A stretch of DNA of 64,000 bases from a bacterium (GTDB taxonomy: Bacteria > Myxococcota_A > UBA9160 > UBA4427): the NCBI GenBank assembly GCA_024742285.1, contig JANSYR010000011.1:124001-188000 (forward strand), written 5' to 3'. The notes under the pieces are model-generated. The model had not been told where the DNA came from. It searched no databases and saw only the letters and a list, made by a program, of their open reading frames with translations. The position numbers were made by a program, and so were the translations under genes. Each line of letters starts with the position of its first letter. Position 1 is the first letter of the stretch. Shown here one piece after another: positions 52,231 through 60,953 of the stretch.

Positions 52231-52874
52231 ACCGGTCTCCGGGGATCGACGGCGGGGAGGTCGTCCTGGTTGCTCGCGACCGCGCGCATCGTCGCCGTCG
52301 CGCAGAGCGTGTCGCCGTCGAAGAGCCGCGCTTCCGATTGGATGCGGCGGTCCGACTCGACCCGTTCGATCTCGATCCGCAGGTCCGTGAGCAGGGGAGT
52401 CGGGGCCTTGTAGCCGACCTCGAGCCGGGTGGTCTTGCCGGTGGCTCCGACGTCGCAGTTGTGTTGCTGGATCGCGAGGTCGAAGAGCACCGCGAGAAAG
52501 CCGCCGTGGACGAGGCCCGGGGGCCCCTCGAACGCGACCGGGAAGCGGACGCAGCCTTCGGCCCGGTCGCCGTCGACCTCGAGCGCGAAGACCGGGAAGC
52601 ACGGGTTGTAGTCCCCGACGTTCCGCGAATGATCGAGGTAGACGCGGCCGTCCTCCTCGAGGTGGGCGCCCACGCGGGGATGGGGGTGGGGCGGGAGCGC
52701 GGCCTCGAGCGTCTCCGCGGTCCGCTCGAGCGCGTCCGTCAGATCGGCGAGGGCGTGGGACGGACCCTCCTGCTGGAGCGCGGCGGAGATCACGCGACGC
52801 GCCACGGCGGCGAAGCGACCCGTCTCCTCGAGTGCGCCGTTGCCGAAGACCCATTTCGCGCGCGGCGACGTCAT
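52227..52874 (-). CDS. Hotdog-fold thioesterase-like protein
   Basis: A 215-residue protein with a PaaI/4HBT-like hotdog domain: GPPGLVHGGFLAVLFDLAIQ holds the HGG/Asp active-site segment, and TRLEVGYKAPTPLLTDLRIE is the typical strand. The N-terminal 90 residues are helical, like those of the protein at 12148-12900, so the two are probably paralogs. ATGA overlaps on both sides with an acyl-CoA dehydrogenase and a ligase gene. Confidence 0.88.
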   Translation of the reverse strand: MTSPRAKWVFGNGALEETGRFAAVARRVISAALQQEGPSHALADLTDALERTAETLEAALPPHPHPRVGAHLEEDGRVYLDHSRNVGDYNPCFPVFALEVDGDRAEGCVRFPVAFEGPPGLVHGGFLAVLFDLAIQQHNCDVGATGKTTRLEVGYKAPTPLLTDLRIEIERVESDRRIQSEARLFDGDTLCATATMRAVASNQDDLPAVDPRRPV

Positions 52875-54058
52875 CGGCCGCGGGGGAGCCCGAGGATGCG
52901 CTCGGCGATCAGGTTCCGCTGGATCTGCGACGTGCCCGCGGCGATCGTGTACTGGAGCGACCAGAGAAACTCGCGCACGACGTCGGAGACGGGCAGGCCC
53001 GCGACGTCCTTGCGCGTGAGGATGGGCCGGCCGACCAGACGCAGGGCGAGCGACGCGATCTCCTGGCTGAGCTCGCTGTATCGGAGCTTCACCGCGGAGC
53101 CGAACTGTGCGGGTGCGCCGGTCCGTTCGGCCTCCGAGATGCACATCTGTGTCATCCGCCAGAGCGCCTCGATCTGCGCCTCGAGGCGCCCGATCCGCCC
53201 GCGGATCTCGTCCGAGCTCCAGCCGGACTCCGCGCTCGCGAGGTCGGACCGTGCGAGCTCGACGAGCCGGCGGACCTGGGTCCGCAGCGTGATGATGTGC
53301 TGGGCGAAGGCCGTCCCCCGCTCGAAGCGGAGGGTCACGTTCGTCACGCGCCAGCCGTCGTCTTCGTCTCCCACGCGGTTGGACACCGGGATCCGGACGC
53401 GATCGAGGAAGAGCTCGCAGAAGTGGCTCTCCCCGTCGAGGGTCTTCATCGGCCGGACCTCGAGCCCCGGACTCTTCATGTCGAGGATCAGCCAGGTGAT
53501 ACCCTTGTGTTTGGGACCGTCGGGGTTGGTCCGAACGAGCAGCTCGCAGTAGTCGGCGACGTGCGCGCGGGTGCTCCAGATCTTCTGTCCGCTCACGACG
53601 TACGCGTCGCCGTCGCGTTCCGCCCGGGTGCGCAGGGAGGCGAGGTCCGAGCCCGCGCCCGGCTCCGAGAATCCCTGGCACCAGACATCGTCGCCGCGCA
53701 GGATCCGCGGGAGGTGGGTGCGTCGCTGCTCGTCCGTGCCCTCCGCGATCAGGGTCGGGCCCGCGTGCATCAGACCGACGAAGTTGACGCTGATGTAGGG
53801 CGCATCGGCGCGCGCGTACTCCTCGAGATAGACGAGCTGCTGCGTGACCGGGAGACCACGGCCGCCGAAGTCGGCGGGCCAGTGGAGGCCGGCGAGTCCG
53901 CCGTCGAAGAGCTTGCGCTGCCAGGCGGTGTCGTAGCGACGTCGCGCCGGCCAGTCGTCCGGCGGCGGAGGCGGACCGTGGGCGGGGACCTCCTTCTCGA
54001 GCCAGGCGCGGACGTCCTGGCGAAACGCTTCGTCCGCTTGCGAGTAGCGCAGGTCCAT
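52871..54058 (-). CDS. Acyl-CoA dehydrogenase, alpha-type
   Basis: A 395-residue acyl-CoA dehydrogenase. N-terminal MDLRYSQADEAFRQDVRAWL; FAD-binding WCQGFSEPGAGSDLASLRTR; and C-terminal TIAAGTSQIQRNLIAERILG. The start overlaps the stop of the ligase gene by one base (TGATG). Within this operon it is the alpha-like partner of the beta-like dehydrogenase at 57972-58949, so the two may form a heterotetramer (inference). Confidence 0.93.
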   Translation of the reverse strand: MDLRYSQADEAFRQDVRAWLEKEVPAHGPPPPPDDWPARRRYDTAWQRKLFDGGLAGLHWPADFGGRGLPVTQQLVYLEEYARADAPYISVNFVGLMHAGPTLIAEGTDEQRRTHLPRILRGDDVWCQGFSEPGAGSDLASLRTRAERDGDAYVVSGQKIWSTRAHVADYCELLVRTNPDGPKHKGITWLILDMKSPGLEVRPMKTLDGESHFCELFLDRVRIPVSNRVGDEDDGWRVTNVTLRFERGTAFAQHIITLRTQVRRLVELARSDLASAESGWSSDEIRGRIGRLEAQIEALWRMTQMCISEAERTGAPAQFGSAVKLRYSELSQEIASLALRLVGRPILTRKDVAGLPVSDVVREFLWSLQYTIAAGTSQIQRNLIAERILGLPRGR

Positions 54059-55590
54059 CAGGCGGAGGCTCCGTTCGTTCGGGAAGGCGTCCCGGCCCCG
54101 GCGTCGCCTTGCGCGGACGCGTCGAAGAGAGCGGCGACCGCTTGGAGGTCGACCTTGCCGGAGGCGGTTCGCGGCAGGCTCGGCTCGATGCAGATCTCGG
54201 ACGGCACTTCGTAGGGGGCGAGCTGGGACCCCAGGAAGCCGAGGAGGTCCGCTTCGCGGACGGCGCCCGTCGTGCGGAGCTCGACCGCAGCGACCGGAAC
54301 CGCGCCGAGGCGGGAGTCGGGACGCCCGACGACGGACGCGCCGCGGACGTCGGGATGACGCTCCAGTGCAGCCTGCACGGTCTCGGGCAGGACCTTGAAG
54401 CCCCCGCGGATGATCGCCTGATCCGCTCGGCCGAGGATCCACAGGAAGCCGTCTTCGTCGATTCGCGCGAGGTCCGTGGTGCGTGTCCAGTCGGTGCCGC
54501 CGAGCTGCGCGGCCTTCACCTCGAGCAGGCCCGGCTCGTCGGCCCCCTGGATCCGGCCGTCGCTCTCGGAGACGATCCGGAGCTCGCAGCCGGGGTGGGC
54601 GCGGCCCACGCTGCCACGCTTCTCCTTCCAGTACGCCGCATGGTCCTTCACGTTCCAGCCGGCGACGCCGCCGCCGAATTCGGTCGCGCCGTAGGAGACG
54701 AGCACCGGGATTCCGAAGCGCTCGAAGAAGGCGTCCGCATCTTCGGGGTCGAGGGGCGCCGTGCCGCAGACGATCGACTTGAGGCTCGAGAGGTCGGCGG
54801 AATCGATGTCGGCGGCGAGCACCATGCGCAGCGCCGTGGGGACGAGGCTCGACGTACGGGGCCGATGGCGGCGCACGGCGTCCAGCCAGGCGTCGACCCG
54901 GAAGCGATCGAGCAGGCAGAACGATCGCCCGTCGAGGACGCACTGGAGCGTCCGGAAGATGCCGCTCACGTGCACGAGAGGCGCGTTGATGATCGCGACG
55001 CCCTTGCGTAGCCGCAGGTCGTCGGCCTTGTTGCTTTCGTAGTGTTTGGCGCCCTGGAAGACCCGCTCGAAGAGGGCGTAGTCGAGATCGATCCGCTTCG
55101 GCGTGCCGGTCGTTCCGCTCGTCAGCATGCGCACCGCGGTCGCCGGGCGGGGCGTGGCCGGCGGATCGACCGATCGTTCGACACGCACGATCGTCTCGTC
55201 GCCGAGGTCGGGGAGCTCGATCCGGGTGCGCGTGTCGGAGCCGGCCTCGACGAGCGCCTCCACGTCCGATTCGAGGCCGAGCAGGACGTCGACGTCCAGG
55301 TCGGCGACGTCCGCGCGGGTTCGCTCGACGCCGCGTTCGGGATTGATGGTGACGACGCAGCCGCCGGCGGCGACGACGCCGAGGAGGGCGCCGACGAGGC
55401 TCGGGCGATTGCGGAGGAAGACGCCGACCTGGCGGCCGGGCTCCGTCACGACCGGGCCGACCTGGTCGATCGCGTCGGCGACGGCGCCCCAGTCGTGCCA
55501 GCGCCCTTCGTACTCGATCGCCGGCGCGTTCGCGTCGATCCGGGGCACGGCGCGGATCCGCTCCGCGAGGGGGTGGGCGCCGAGCGTCAT
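54058..55590 (-). CDS. AMP-forming acyl-CoA ligase
   Basis: A 510-residue ANL ligase, more divergent than the other two. P-loop MLTSGTTGTPKRIDLDYA; A5 SYGATEFGGGVAG; TTDLARIDEDGFLWILGRAD; catalytic lysine in RTASGKVDLQAV. The start MTLGAHPLAERIRAVP overlaps the crotonase gene by 4 bases. It resembles the FadD3/FadD19-like ligases of steroid degraders in organisation, but the substrate is unproven. Confidence 0.92.
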   Translation of the reverse strand: MTLGAHPLAERIRAVPRIDANAPAIEYEGRWHDWGAVADAIDQVGPVVTEPGRQVGVFLRNRPSLVGALLGVVAAGGCVVTINPERGVERTRADVADLDVDVLLGLESDVEALVEAGSDTRTRIELPDLGDETIVRVERSVDPPATPRPATAVRMLTSGTTGTPKRIDLDYALFERVFQGAKHYESNKADDLRLRKGVAIINAPLVHVSGIFRTLQCVLDGRSFCLLDRFRVDAWLDAVRRHRPRTSSLVPTALRMVLAADIDSADLSSLKSIVCGTAPLDPEDADAFFERFGIPVLVSYGATEFGGGVAGWNVKDHAAYWKEKRGSVGRAHPGCELRIVSESDGRIQGADEPGLLEVKAAQLGGTDWTRTTDLARIDEDGFLWILGRADQAIIRGGFKVLPETVQAALERHPDVRGASVVGRPDSRLGAVPVAAVELRTTGAVREADLLGFLGSQLAPYEVPSEICIEPSLPRTASGKVDLQAVAALFDASAQGDAGAGTPSRTNGASA

Positions 55591-56369
55591 CGACGCTCCC
55601 AGGCGCGCCGCGCGGGCGGGTTCTCGGCCACCTCGGCCATCCCGGTCGGATTGCCGAGACGCGTGTAGATCAGTCCCTGCTCCATCGCCGCCCGGTAGGG
55701 CCGGTCGAGGGATTCCCAGATGGCGCGAACCGTGCCCTGGGTCGCGACCGAGGGCTTCGCGGCGATCTCGCGCGCGATCTGGTGGGCGCGCTCCCAGAGC
55801 GCCTCGCGCTCGACGACCTCGGTGACGAGTCCGATGCGGAGCGCGGTCTCCGCGACCACGCGCTCGTCGTTTCCGCGCAGCGCGATCCGAAGCGTCTCGC
55901 CGAGCCCGATCTTGCGCATCAGGCCGATGGGCTCCAGCGCGCAGACGAGGCCGGCCGAGACGTGCGAATCGAAGAAAGTGGCATCGCTCGAGCAGATCAC
56001 GATGTCGGCTTCGTTCACGAAGTAGAAGGCCCCGGCGGTGCAGATCCCCTGGACCGCGCAGACGACCGGCTTCCAGACCTGCTGCCACTTGGGGCTCAAG
56101 AGCTCGCCCGGGTCCTCGTGGTTCCAGATGTCGTCCGGCTGGCCGTAGCTCGACTTGACGTCGAGCCCCGCGCAGAACGCGCGATCCCCGGCCGCCCGGA
56201 GCACGACGGCGTTCACCTCGGGGTCGTCCTTGATCCGCTTCCAGGCGACGCGCATCTCCTCGCACATCTGCCGGTTGAAGGCGTTCATGACCTCCGGGCG
56301 GTCGAGCGTGATCGTCGCGACGCGATCGTCGGAGACTTCGTAGAGGATCGTCTCGAAATCCTGACTCAT
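55587..56369 (-). CDS. Enoyl-CoA hydratase/isomerase (crotonase) family protein
   Basis: A 260-residue crotonase. Segments AFCAGLDVKSSYG and VQGICTAGAFYFVNEADIVI form the oxyanion hole, followed by FFDSHVSAGLVCALEPIGLM, shared with the crotonases at 47432 and 56366. It overlaps the next crotonase gene and the ligase gene by 4 bases each. First-strand ILYEVSDDRVATITLDRPEV is typical. Confidence 0.92.
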   Translation of the reverse strand: MSQDFETILYEVSDDRVATITLDRPEVMNAFNRQMCEEMRVAWKRIKDDPEVNAVVLRAAGDRAFCAGLDVKSSYGQPDDIWNHEDPGELLSPKWQQVWKPVVCAVQGICTAGAFYFVNEADIVICSSDATFFDSHVSAGLVCALEPIGLMRKIGLGETLRIALRGNDERVVAETALRIGLVTEVVEREALWERAHQIAREIAAKPSVATQGTVRAIWESLDRPYRAAMEQGLIYTRLGNPTGMAEVAENPPARRAWERR

Positions 56370-57169
56370 GAGCACTTCCAGTTCGGCTCGCGCTTCTCGA
56401 CGAACGCGGCCGGTCCCTCCTTGGCGTCGTCGGTGCGCACGACGCGCTCGCGGAACGCTTCGGCGAGGATCTCGCCCTCGTGGAGCGGCACGTCGAGGCT
56501 CTTGCGGATCGCGAGTCGCGTGCCGCGAACGGCGAGGGGCGCGTTCCGGTTGACCGTCGCGCAGATCTCGACCGCGCGGTCGAAGAGGTCGTCGTGCGGC
56601 ACGACCTCGGAGACGAGTCCGAGCGCGTAGGCGCGCTCGGCGCTCATGCGCTCGTGCTTGCCCATCAACGCCATGCGCATCGCGACGCCGACCGGCAGCA
56701 CCCGCGCGAGGCGGACGGACTCGCGGCCGGAGACGAGACCGATGCTCACGTGGGGGTCGAAGAACTCCGCGCGCTCGGAGGCGATCGAGATGTCGCCGGT
56801 CGTCAGCAGGTCGAGCCCGGCCCCGCAACAGATCCCGTTCACCGCCGTCACGACCGGCTTCGTCATCGAGCGGAAGGGCGGGGTCGCCTCCTGGGGCGCC
56901 TCCCATTGCGGGTAGGTCGAGAGGTAGGGGTCAGGATAGATGACCCGTCCGTCCTCCGGGATCTCCGTCGCGTCGGCGCCCGCGCAGAAGGCGCGTCCGT
57001 TGGCCGTGATCAGGAGCGTCCAGACGTCCGCGTCGGCTTCGGCCGCGGCGTAGGCCTGACGGAGCTCCTCGACCATGTGCGGGCTCAGCGCGTTCAGCTG
57101 CTTCGGGCGGTTGAAGGTGATGATCGCCGTGCGATCCCGCACCTCGTAGAGGATGTTCTCGTAGTCCAT
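56366..57169 (-). CDS. Enoyl-CoA hydratase/isomerase (crotonase) family protein
   Basis: A 267-residue crotonase. Oxyanion-hole segments AFCAGADATEIP and VNGICCGAGLDLLTTGDISI, then FFDPHVSIGLVSGRESVRLA. Starts at MDYENILYEVRDRTAIITFN, 2 bases after the upstream crotonase stop. The three consecutive crotonases at 55587-57975 are related but clearly different in sequence, suggesting successive steps or different substrates rather than recent duplication. Confidence 0.92.
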   Translation of the reverse strand: MDYENILYEVRDRTAIITFNRPKQLNALSPHMVEELRQAYAAAEADADVWTLLITANGRAFCAGADATEIPEDGRVIYPDPYLSTYPQWEAPQEATPPFRSMTKPVVTAVNGICCGAGLDLLTTGDISIASERAEFFDPHVSIGLVSGRESVRLARVLPVGVAMRMALMGKHERMSAERAYALGLVSEVVPHDDLFDRAVEICATVNRNAPLAVRGTRLAIRKSLDVPLHEGEILAEAFRERVVRTDDAKEGPAAFVEKREPNWKCS

Positions 57170-57171
57170 GA

Positions 57172-57975
57172 TCAGCGGCCCTTGAAATCGGGTTCTCGAC
57201 GCTCGCGGAAGGACGCGAGGCCCTCCCGGAAATCTTCGGTTCGGGAGGAGAGCTCGAGCGCGAAGGCTTCGTCCGCCATCGCTTCGACGAGGGTGCGGTC
57301 GAGGGCGCCGTGGATCGACCTCTTCGTGAGTCCGACCGCGACGGTGGCGCTCTCGGCGAGTCGACGGAGGAGCGCTTCGGCTTCGCGCTCGAGGGCGTCG
57401 GCGGGAACGCTTCGGAGGATCATGCCCCACTCGGCGGCGCGGGCTCCGTCGATCTTCTCTCCGAGCATCAGCAGGGACCTGGCGCGGGCGACGCCGATCA
57501 GGCGGGGGAGCAACCAGGACGCGCCGCTGTCGGGCGTGAAGCCGCGCGGAACGAAGGGCTCCCAGAAGACCGCGTCGTCCGCCGCGATCGTGAAGTCGGC
57601 GGCGAGGGCGAGCTGGCAGCCAAGTCCCGCGGCCCAGCCGCGGACGGTGCAGACGACCGGGCGCTGGATCGTCGTGATCATGTCGATCAGGCGGTGGGCC
57701 TGCAGCGCGGTGCGGCGCTGGAGGCTGCCGACGGGCGGCCGTTCGCGCTTCTCGGACCCCGCGTTGGCGGCGACCACGTCCGCGCCGGTGCAGAAGTCCG
57801 GTCCGCTCGACTCGATCGAGACCACACGGACGGCGTCGTCGGTGGCCGCTTCCTCGAGCGCTTCGACGAGAGTCCGGACGGCGTCGGGCGTGAGGGAGTT
57901 CTTCCGCTCGGGGCGGTCGAGGACGAGACGCAGGATCCCTTCGTCGCGGGCGACGCGAACGGGTTCCGCGCTCAA
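57172..57975 (-). CDS. Enoyl-CoA hydratase/isomerase (crotonase) family protein
   Basis: A 267-residue crotonase. I choose the TTG start that overlaps the dehydrogenase stop by 4 bases (TTGA); the product begins SAEPVRVARDEGILRLVLD. The open frame extends far upstream but only as antisense or out-of-phase sequence of other genes. Oxyanion-hole segments DFCTGADVVAANAG and VRGWAAGLGCQLALAADFTI. PFVPRGFTPDSGASWLLPRL contains the usual hydratase/isomerase acid region. Confidence 0.9.
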   Translation of the reverse strand: MSAEPVRVARDEGILRLVLDRPERKNSLTPDAVRTLVEALEEAATDDAVRVVSIESSGPDFCTGADVVAANAGSEKRERPPVGSLQRRTALQAHRLIDMITTIQRPVVCTVRGWAAGLGCQLALAADFTIAADDAVFWEPFVPRGFTPDSGASWLLPRLIGVARARSLLMLGEKIDGARAAEWGMILRSVPADALEREAEALLRRLAESATVAVGLTKRSIHGALDRTLVEAMADEAFALELSSRTEDFREGLASFRERREPDFKGR

Positions 57976-58949
57976 GAGGCTTCCCCTGCGAGGCTCTCGC
58001 TGATCGCGAGCGCGTGTCGCTTCGGGCTTCCGAAGTCGTGATCGAGCGCGATCGCGCGTTTCAGGAAGAAGTGAGGTGCCATCTCCCAGGTGAACCCCAT
58101 GCCGCCCAGGATCTGCACGGCCGCCTTGCCGTTCTCGACGGCCGCCTCGCCCGCCAGCAGCTTCGCGCCGGCGAGGCTGCGGTCGAGATGACCCACCGAG
58201 GGATCGTCGAGCACCGCCGCGGCGGCGTAGGCCGCGCTCCGCGCGAGTCCGATGCGGACGTACATGTCCGCCATGATGTGTTTGAGCGCCTGGAAGGAGC
58301 CGATCGGCACGCCGAACTGCTCGCGCTCGAGCGAGTACGCGACGGCGACGTCGAGCGCCGACTGGGCGACTCCGAGCTGCAGGGAGGCCGCCAGCATGGT
58401 GCCGGTCCGCGCGAGTCGAAGGGCGTCGTCCGCGCCTGCGACGATCTCGCCGTCGGGCAGCGCCGCCAGCAGGGCGGTGGGCGTCAGCGGATCGAGGGGC
58501 TCGTCGGCCACGTCCACGTCGATCACTTCGCGTGCGACCCGCACGACCGCGTCGTCGCGCAGCACGAGCACGACGTCCGACGCATGCACGTGTTCGACGC
58601 TCCAGGGACCGGCTCCGCGTGCATCGACCCCGGTGGCGATGGACGCCCCGCTGGCCACGTCCGGATCGACGAGACCCGCGAGGACCGACCAGAGCAGGGG
58701 GCCCGGGACGAGGTGCCGACCGAGCTGTTCGAAGGCGATGCTGGCCTCGACGCAGCCGAGCCCGAGGCCGCCGTGGGACGGGTCGGCGAGCAGGCCGGGG
58801 AGTCCGAGGTCGACGAATTCGTTCCAGGCGTTCCGATCGAAGGCGTCGTGCGGGCGTTCGGCGAGTCCGTCGATCGGCCATCGACTCTCGCAGAACTGGG
58901 ACACGGTCTCCTGGAGCGCGCTCTGGTCCTCGTCGAGATGGAAGTCCAT
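57972..58949 (-). CDS. Acyl-CoA dehydrogenase, beta-type
   Basis: A 325-residue acyl-CoA dehydrogenase of the short type. N-terminal MDFHLDEDQSALQETVSQFC; substrate/FAD region QFGVPIGSFQALKHIMADMY; C-terminal GMGFTWEMAPHFFLKRA. It lacks the YxGT...QR ending of alpha-type subunits, so it is probably a beta-type subunit needing a partner. First gene of the coupled nine-gene run; the crotonase at 59007 lies 57 bases upstream. Confidence 0.92.
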   Translation of the reverse strand: MDFHLDEDQSALQETVSQFCESRWPIDGLAERPHDAFDRNAWNEFVDLGLPGLLADPSHGGLGLGCVEASIAFEQLGRHLVPGPLLWSVLAGLVDPDVASGASIATGVDARGAGPWSVEHVHASDVVLVLRDDAVVRVAREVIDVDVADEPLDPLTPTALLAALPDGEIVAGADDALRLARTGTMLAASLQLGVAQSALDVAVAYSLEREQFGVPIGSFQALKHIMADMYVRIGLARSAAYAAAAVLDDPSVGHLDRSLAGAKLLAGEAAVENGKAAVQILGGMGFTWEMAPHFFLKRAIALDHDFGSPKRHALAISESLAGEAS

Positions 58950-59006
58950 GGTGGGGGTGCCTGGGCGGTGAAGAGGGAGGGGAGGGCGGTCCGCGATCGG
59001 GTCGAC

Positions 59007-59861
59007 TCAGCTCTCGTCGCCCGAGAAGTGGGCGTCTCGCTGCATGAAGGTCGAGGTCGCGTCGGAGCGGCTGCGCTCGCGGACGAAATTGAACTCGTCC
59101 TTCTCGAATCGGAGATTCGTCGCGAAGGCGTGGAAGAGCACGCTGGCGGACTCCTCGCCCTGGTAGGCCTGGGTCTGCTCGACGAGCCGGAAGGCCTCCT
59201 TCGCGATCACGAGTCCATCCGCTGGCATGCGCGCGATCAAGTGAGCGAGCTCCTCGGCTCGCTCGGCGACGCGATCCGCGGGGACGACGTCGGAGAAGAC
59301 GTCGGGCTTCGGAAGGTCGGCGACGTGCATGACCTCGCCCGTGAGCAGGAGACGCTTGGCGAGGACGGGACCCAGGCGATGGAAGAAGAGATGGAGATTG
59401 CCGATGGCGGGACCGAGGAAGCGCGCGCCCGGCATGCCGATCTTCGTCTCCGGACTCGCGACCGAGACGTCGGAGGCGAGGGCGAGCTCGAAGCCGCCGC
59501 CGAGCGCGTAGCTCTCGACCTGCGCGACGGTCGCCTTCGGGAAGCCGATGTAGTCGTGGTAGAAGGAGAAGCTCTCGCGGTCGACGGCGATCTTGCGACG
59601 TTGGCTCGGTCGCCGGTCGTCTCCCTTGCTCTCGTACCAGGTGTACGCGTTGCGCATGTCCGCGCCGGTACAGAAGATGCCTTCGGCTCCGCGCAGGAGC
59701 AGCACCTTCATGTCGTCGTCCTCGGCCACGTCGCGCATCGCTTCCGCGATCGCGCGCCGCATCGGAGGGTCGTAGCAGTTCTTCTTCTCGGGTTGGTTCA
59801 GCGTCAGACGGGCGACGTGCGTCGCCTCGTCCTTGTCGAGAAGCACGCGAGGGTCGGACAT
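59007..59861 (-). CDS. Enoyl-CoA hydratase/isomerase (crotonase) family protein
   Basis: A 284-residue crotonase. Oxyanion-hole segments IFCTGADMRNAYTW and VESYALGGGFELALASDVSV; IGMPGARFLGPAIGNLHLFF follows. Residues 80-100 contain a charged insertion (ESKGDDRRPSQRRK). It diverges from the amidohydrolase at 60038 across the second copy of the AT-rich motif and may be the first gene of the long leftward operon. Confidence 0.9.
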   Translation of the reverse strand: MSDPRVLLDKDEATHVARLTLNQPEKKNCYDPPMRRAIAEAMRDVAEDDDMKVLLLRGAEGIFCTGADMRNAYTWYESKGDDRRPSQRRKIAVDRESFSFYHDYIGFPKATVAQVESYALGGGFELALASDVSVASPETKIGMPGARFLGPAIGNLHLFFHRLGPVLAKRLLLTGEVMHVADLPKPDVFSDVVPADRVAERAEELAHLIARMPADGLVIAKEAFRLVEQTQAYQGEESASVLFHAFATNLRFEKDEFNFVRERSRSDATSTFMQRDAHFSGDES

Positions 59862-59910
59862 GGGGCCCCGGCTGGTGGTGGGCGGCGCCTCGGCGCCGAC
59901 GTTTGATTCG

Positions 59911-59926
59911 AATATGATATTTGATA
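59911..59926. promoter_or_regulatory. AT-rich operator motif AATATGATATTTGATA
   Basis: Second copy of the motif at 45935-45950 (one mismatch, C to G), again between a leftward catabolic gene and a rightward amidohydrolase gene. The surrounding TTCGAATATG...GATATTG is strikingly AT-rich for this genome. Confidence 0.65.
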
Positions 59927-60037
59927 TTGTGATCGTAGCAAGCGGCCCGGTCGTGCCGAGGCGCGTGATCCCTCGTCGTGCGACCGCTGGCCGGAGCCAC
60001 CTCCAGTCCCGGCAAACCCCGAAGCAGAGGGCGCCCC

Positions 60038-60868
60038 TTGGCCAATCGCGCGATCGACTGTCTGATCAACGTCAACCTGGGCGACCAGAAACCGCCCGAT
60101 TGGATGGTCCGGGTAAAAGAGGACTATTTCAAGGGCGGCGACTCCTTCTTCAAGAGTCCCGAGCTCGACGAGCTGCTCGACGAGATGGACGAGCACGGCA
60201 TCGAGCGCGCGATCATGACATCGAAGCTCGGCGTCGAGGACGATCGTGCGATGCGTTATGCGGAGAAGGCGCCGGATCGCCTGTCGCTCGCGGTCGGAGG
60301 CCTCGACCTCCTTCGGCCGATGCCTTCCCTCCGCGCGCTCGAGGACGTGGTCCGGAACCACCCGGTCTCGACCGTCGCGGTCGGACCCAGCTTCTGGGGC
60401 GATGGCAATTATCCGGCGAGCGACGCGGTCTACTACCCCCTCTATACGAAGTGCTGCGAGCTGGACCTGCCGCTCTGCATGAACACGGGTATCCCCGGGC
60501 CACCGCTTCCGGCGGAGGCGCAGAATCCGATCCACCTCGACCGGGTCTGCCAGCGCTTCCCGGAGCTGAAGCTGTGCATGATCCATGGGGCCGAGCCCTG
60601 GTGGGATCTCGCGATCCGCTTCATGGGCAAGTACAAGAACCTTCGCCTGATGACCTCGGCGTGGTCGCCGAAGTACCTGCCGGAGTCGCTGCTCCACTTC
60701 ATGCGGACCCGCGGACGGAATCGGATCATCTACGCGTCCGACTACCCCGTGCTCGGCTGGGAGCGGACGCTCGGCGAAGCCGAGAAGCTCGATCTGCCCG
60801 ACGACGTTCGGGAGAACTGGTTGCGCGGCAACGCGCGTTCGTTCTTCTTCGGAGAGGACGAAGACTGA
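60038..60868 (+). CDS. Amidohydrolase-2-like TIM-barrel protein lacking first metal motif
   Basis: A 276-residue protein of the amidohydrolase-2 family. I choose the TTG start preceded by GAGGG; the product then begins ANRAIDCLINVNLGD. A GTG at 59978 gives a longer form. The usual DxHxH metal site at the first strand is replaced by AIDCLINVN. Later segments LPLCMNTGIPG, LKLCMIHGAEPWW and IIYASDYPVLGWE still follow the family pattern, with the late Asp present. It may use an altered metal site or be non-catalytic. Followed by the dehydrogenase pair. Confidence 0.85.
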   Translation: MANRAIDCLINVNLGDQKPPDWMVRVKEDYFKGGDSFFKSPELDELLDEMDEHGIERAIMTSKLGVEDDRAMRYAEKAPDRLSLAVGGLDLLRPMPSLRALEDVVRNHPVSTVAVGPSFWGDGNYPASDAVYYPLYTKCCELDLPLCMNTGIPGPPLPAEAQNPIHLDRVCQRFPELKLCMIHGAEPWWDLAIRFMGKYKNLRLMTSAWSPKYLPESLLHFMRTRGRNRIIYASDYPVLGWERTLGEAEKLDLPDDVRENWLRGNARSFFFGEDED

Positions 60869-60953
60869 AGCGATCCGTCGCGGACGCGCCGGACGCGCGC
60901 CGCGCGACGACGGCGGCGCTCCTCGAGGAGCCCCGCCGAGAAGGAGGGTTCCG

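Noticed and set aside
57976-60075. 700-codon upstream extension of the crotonase at 57172
   Set aside because: It runs through two other minus-strand genes out of phase; the family N-terminus begins exactly at the TTG overlapping the upstream stop codon.
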